Below, one piece after another: positions 60,929 through 64,000 of a stretch of DNA of 64,000 nucleotides; position 1 is the stretch's first letter; each line of letters opens with the position of its first letter. Origin of the DNA: Streptomyces sp. L-9-10 (lineage in GTDB: Bacteria > Actinomycetota > Actinomycetes > Streptomycetales > Streptomycetaceae). A program made the translations under genes and the position numbers. The stretch spans positions 1 to 64,000 of the forward strand of contig NZ_PHRF01000034.1 of the NCBI RefSeq assembly GCF_004151105.1. Reading direction: 5' to 3'. The notes under the pieces were generated by a model. The model was given only the letters and a program-made list of their open reading frames with translations, made no database searches and was not told the origin of the DNA.

Positions 60929-61894
60929 ATGAAGAGCCCTCTGCTGTCCCTGCCCGGAGCCGTCGCCGCCGAAGGACAGGACGAAGGTGTCGCCGCCCAC
61001 TACGGTGACCTGTTCCGCGAGCAACGTGCCCTCGCCGACGGCACCGGGCTGGTGGACCTCTCGCACCGCGGAGTCGTCACCGTCACCGGGGACGACCGGC
61101 TGAGCTGGCTGCATCTGCTGCTCACCCAGCATGTCAGCGAGCTGCCCGTGGGCCGGGCCACCGAGGCGCTGATCCTCTCCCCGAACGGCCATATCGAGCA
61201 CGCGCTGTATCTCGTGGACGACGGCGAGACGGTCTGGGCGCATGTCGAGCCCGGCACGCGGGAGGCGCTGATCGCCTACCTGGAGTCGATGAAGTTCTTC
61301 TACCGGGTCGAGGTCGCGGACCGTACGGACGACATCGCGGTCGTCCATCTGCCGGCGGGCTCCATCGCCGAGGCGCCCGAGGGCGTGGCCGTACGGGAGA
61401 CCCCGTACGGCCGGGATCTGTTCCTGCCCCGCGCCGGCCTGGAGTCGTACGCCGCCGCGCACGGCCCCGTCGCCGGGATCCTCGCCTACGAGGCGCTGCG
61501 CGTCGAAGGGCACCGGCCGCGCCTCGGCTTCGAGACCGACCACCGCACCATCCCGCACGAGGTGGGGCTGATCGGTACGGCCGTGCATCTCGACAAGGGC
61601 TGCTACCGGGGCCAGGAGACCGTGGCCCGCGTCCAGAACCTGGGAAAGCCGCCGCGCCGGCTGGTCTTCCTGCACCTGGACGGCAGCGAGGTCCATCTGC
61701 CGGGGCACGGTACGCCGGTCCGGCTCGCCGCGGACGGCGCCGAGGGGCGTCAGCTGGGCTTCATCACCACCTCCGCCCGCCATCACGAGCTGGGGCCCAT
61801 CGCGCTGGCCCTGATCAAGCGCAATGTGCCGCTGGACGCGGAGCTGCTGGCCGGGGACACGGCGGCGGCGCAGGAGACGGTGGTCGAGGCGTAG
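60929..61894 (+). CDS. ygfZ: YgfZ/GcvT-like folate-binding protein
   Basis: A 321-residue tetrahydrofolate-binding protein that supports iron-sulfur cluster assembly or repair. The YgfZ signature K-G-C-Y-x-G-Q-E is present as DKGCYRGQETVARVQN near residue 230. The GcvT-like N-terminal fold starts DRLSWLHLLLTQHV. It lies 10 bases after nur in the same direction, so co-transcription is likely. Confidence 0.92.
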   Translation: MKSPLLSLPGAVAAEGQDEGVAAHYGDLFREQRALADGTGLVDLSHRGVVTVTGDDRLSWLHLLLTQHVSELPVGRATEALILSPNGHIEHALYLVDDGETVWAHVEPGTREALIAYLESMKFFYRVEVADRTDDIAVVHLPAGSIAEAPEGVAVRETPYGRDLFLPRAGLESYAAAHGPVAGILAYEALRVEGHRPRLGFETDHRTIPHEVGLIGTAVHLDKGCYRGQETVARVQNLGKPPRRLVFLHLDGSEVHLPGHGTPVRLAADGAEGRQLGFITTSARHHELGPIALALIKRNVPLDAELLAGDTAAAQETVVEA

Positions 61895-61954
61895 CGGGTC
61901 CTTCCGCCGGATCCCCGCGCGCCGCCGGGCTCTCCCGGCGCCGCACCCCGCGCC

Positions 61955-62392
61955 TCACATGTCCAGCAGCACCGTGAACGGGCCGTGATTCGTGAGCGAG
62001 ACCCGCATCTCCGCTCCGAACCGGCCCGTTTCCACCGTCGCGCCCAGCGCGCGCAGCTGTGCCACCACCTCGTCCACCAGCGGTTCGGCCACCGGGCCGG
62101 GCGCCGCCGCGTTCCAGGTGGGGCGGCGGCCCTTCCGGGCGTCCCCGTAGAGAGTGAACTGCGAGATCACCAGGAGCGGGGCGTTCACCTCTGAACAGGA
62201 CTTCTCGCCCTCCAGCATCCGTATCGACCAGAGCTTGCGGGCCAGCCGTTCCGCCTGCTCCACGGTGTCCTCGTGGGTGACTCCCACCAGCACACACAAG
62301 CCCTCACCGATGATCTCGCCGACGGTTTCCGGCCCGGACTCCGTGACGGCCACGACGCTCGCGCCGTCGACTCTCTGCACCACTGCACGCAT
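61955..62392 (-). CDS. dtd: D-aminoacyl-tRNA deacylase
   Basis: A 145-residue enzyme that hydrolyses D-amino acids from tRNA. The catalytic/recognition motifs are [15 protein letters not shown] and the Gly-cis-Pro in [17 protein letters not shown] at 62392 has TAGGTT 7 bases upstream and no ribosome site, suggesting a leaderless transcript. It is divergent from rsiG and converges on ygfZ. Confidence 0.94.
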   Translation of the reverse strand: MRAVVQRVDGASVVAVTESGPETVGEIIGEGLCVLVGVTHEDTVEQAERLARKLWSIRMLEGEKSCSEVNAPLLVISQFTLYGDARKGRRPTWNAAAPGPVAEPLVDEVVAQLRALGATVETGRFGAEMRVSLTNHGPFTVLLDM

Positions 62393-62559
62393 GCGGACCA
62401 ACCTATCGGGGGCCGAACGGGTGCAGAGTGCCCGCGCGCCCGGCCGTGGGAGTGGCACGATGCACGGAGGCGGTGCGTTCTGCGTACCTGTCGAGGGATG
62501 GGGGTTCCCAGCGGATCGGGGCAGGGGTCTCTCCAGCGGAGTGAGGGGAAGTACGCGCG

Positions 62560-63237
62560 ATGAGCACATCTGGCGCCGGGCAGCCGCCCGGTCCCGTACC
62601 GACGACCCGTACGACCACCGGGACGGGCAGCGGACCGGCCACCGGTCCGGGCGCGGACCACGGTCCGGGAGCGGCGGGACCGGGAGCGGGCCCGGGGGGC
62701 GGGGGGCCCCGGCCGCCCGTGCAGCGGACCGGCGGTGAGGGCACGCTGCCCGCGCCCCGGCCGTACGACTTCGGTGTGCTGCGGCTGCCCGAACTGCGCG
62801 CGCTGCGCCGTGACTCGCAGCGCGACGAGGCCGATCTGAGCTATCTGCGGCGGCTGCTCCAGGGCCGGATCGACATCCTGCGGGCCGAGCTGGCCCGCCG
62901 TACCGCCCCGGAGACGCCCGTGGTCGACCGGTTGTCGGAGATCCTGGCCGACTCCCCTTCGCGGCACCGCTCGTCCGCCCGCCACGTCACGCTCTCCACA
63001 CCGCGCAGCGAGGAGTACCGCCTGCTGGCCGCCGAGACGCTCGCCGAGGTGGAGCTGTCGGACCTGGCGGCGCGTACCGACGAGGAGTTGCATACGGCGA
63101 TGGGGCGGCTGGTCCGCAACGAGCAGCAGCTCTCGCGCCGCCGCCATCAGTTGCAGCGGACTGCGGACGACTGCAGCGCGGAGATCGCCCGCAGGTACCG
63201 TGAGGGTGAAGCCCAGGTGGACGACCTGCTGACGTAG
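62560..63237 (+). CDS. rsiG: c-di-GMP-binding anti-sigma factor RsiG (AmfC-like)
   Basis: A 225-residue protein. After a Gly/Pro-rich N-terminus of about 65 residues come helices carrying two exact copies of the RsiG c-di-GMP motif E-x3-S-x2-R-x3-Q-x3-D: Glu90 to Asp105 and Glu188 to Asp203. RsiG with c-di-GMP holds sigma WhiG and blocks sporulation. The gene is also known as aerial-mycelium protein amfC. GAGGGGAAG precedes the ATG. Confidence 0.94.
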   Translation: MSTSGAGQPPGPVPTTRTTTGTGSGPATGPGADHGPGAAGPGAGPGGGGPRPPVQRTGGEGTLPAPRPYDFGVLRLPELRALRRDSQRDEADLSYLRRLLQGRIDILRAELARRTAPETPVVDRLSEILADSPSRHRSSARHVTLSTPRSEEYRLLAAETLAEVELSDLAARTDEELHTAMGRLVRNEQQLSRRRHQLQRTADDCSAEIARRYREGEAQVDDLLT

Positions 63238-63418
63238 TGATTCCGTGTGGTTCCGGCTGATTTCGTGTCGATCCTCACCGTCCCGCACCGTTCCGGCCGT
63301 CCGCTGATCACTGTTGAGGTGATCACGGTCGATACGTGCGGATCCGTACGGGTCCCCGCGGATGACCGCGAATCACCGCCGGACCGCGCGAGCGGGTACC
63401 CCAGCCCCCGGAAGGCCG

Positions 63419-64000
63419 ATGATGTCCTCCAGTTCCCACGCCATATCCCCGGCCGTGCCGCCGGTTCTCGCCGAGGTCGTACGCTCCGGCTTCGTCGAGG
63501 GCAGTCACCGGGGAACGCTGGTGCTGCTGGCGGCGGACGGCACCGTCGAGCTGGAGCTCGGTGACCCCGAGGCCCCGGTCTTCCCCCGCTCCAGCAACAA
63601 GCCGATGCAGGCCGCGGCCGTGCTGCGGGCCGGGGTGGAGCTGTCCGGGGAACGGCTGGCGCTGGCGGCGGCGAGCCACTCGGGCGAGGGGTTCCATCTC
63701 GACCTCGTCCGTACGATGCTCGCCGAGCACGGACTGACGGCCGACGATCTGCGGACGCCGCCGGATCTGCCGGTCGACCGCGTCGAGGCGGAGGCGTATC
63801 TCGCCGGTGGCGGGGCGCGGGACCCGATCGTCATGAACTGTTCGGGCAAGCACACGGCGATGCTGGCGGCCTGCGTACGCAACGGCTGGCCGACGGAGAG
63901 CTATCTGGACCCGGAGCATCCGTTGCAGAAGCTCGTCCGGGCGGTGATCGAGGAGACGGCGGCCGAGCGGGTTTCCACGATCGGTACGGACGGCTGCGGC
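63419..64000 (+). CDS. Asparaginase (type II, PF06089-like), cut by window end
   Basis: The first 194 residues of an asparaginase-like hydrolase run off the right edge. Marks are EVVRSGFVEGSHRGTLVLLA, FPRSSNKPMQAAAVLRAG, AAASHSGEGFHLDLV and MNCSGKHTAMLAACV, typical of the bacterial asparaginase II family. GGAAGG lies just before the ATG at 63419 (a second ATG follows at 63422). It should convert asparagine to aspartate and ammonia; the rest lies outside the window. Confidence 0.9.
   Translation, partial: MMSSSSHAISPAVPPVLAEVVRSGFVEGSHRGTLVLLAADGTVELELGDPEAPVFPRSSNKPMQAAAVLRAGVELSGERLALAAASHSGEGFHLDLVRTMLAEHGLTADDLRTPPDLPVDRVEAEAYLAGGGARDPIVMNCSGKHTAMLAACVRNGWPTESYLDPEHPLQKLVRAVIEETAAERVSTIGTDGCG

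Overview
The window is a stretch of a Streptomyces chromosome. It has very high GC with G/C-ending codons, frequent GTG and TTG starts, and the last bases of a 5S rRNA at its left edge. It also carries a run of genes (csoR, pit, pst, ppk, mshD, glnR, cysA leader, nur, ygfZ, rsiG) whose order I recognise as that of the Streptomyces core chromosome, about SCO4122 to SCO4185 of S. coelicolor. Those locus numbers are from memory and no search was run.

Layout. (1) 0-2.3 kb: end of an rRNA operon with its terminator, a GNAT acetyltransferase, and a divergent FMN reductase/TetR pair sharing a 38-bp dyad. (2) 2.3-11.4 kb: a six-gene membrane cluster matching cmdABCDEF. Two ATPases of coupling-protein and VirB4 type, a SCO6880-family protein, a polytopic VirB6-like protein, a bitopic protein and a small two-helix protein sit next to a divergent SLT-NlpC/P60 muralidase. 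Together they look like a chromosomal type IV secretion-like machine. (3) 11.6-17.6 kb: PAP2 phosphatase, class F-type sortase with a Thr/Lys repeat surface protein, a Tat-exported FAD oxidase, and lipoproteins. (4) 17.7-24.4 kb: copper repressor csoR diverging from a PhoU-like/Pit phosphate operon, then pstSCAB under a clear PHO box. (5) 24.6-34.5 kb: an accessory island (below). (6) 34.4-42 kb: NUDIX hydrolase, CHAD protein and polyphosphate kinase, an ABC transporter with its GntR regulator, and mycothiol synthase. (7) 42-53 kb: secreted 5'-nucleotidase, a gene-empty region with a long inverted repeat, a phospholipase C-like protein, a two-component system with an HtrA protease, UTRA and LacI regulators, and GlnR. 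(8) 53-59.5 kb: a sulfur-linked group with a hydrolase-MoaD fusion, a DUF2993 protein, a cysteine-containing leader peptide before thiosulfate sulfurtransferase, DUF1416 and a DsrE protein. (9) 59.6-64 kb: nitrobindin-like protein, the nickel regulator nur, ygfZ, dtd, the c-di-GMP-dependent anti-sigma factor rsiG, and the start of an asparaginase cut by the window end.

The island is the most interesting part. Exactly 9,800 bp apart, the last codons and stop of the NUDIX gene occur twice (24631-24687 and 34431-34487, 51 of 57 bases identical), so about 9.8 kb has been placed between pstS and the NUDIX gene. Inside is a complete ATP-grasp peptide (graspetide-type) cluster: precursor tgmA, ATP-grasp ligase tgmB and a PIMT-like methyltransferase tgmC, translationally coupled. 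It is followed by three sets of XRE-type regulators with DUF397 or DUF6879 partners. Several genes there are broken: a frameshifted regulator, a small protein with an amber codon, and a JmjC-type oxygenase missing its second iron ligand. The phosphate genes (pit, pst, NUDIX, CHAD, ppk) flank the island and form one functional neighbourhood for phosphate uptake and polyphosphate storage.
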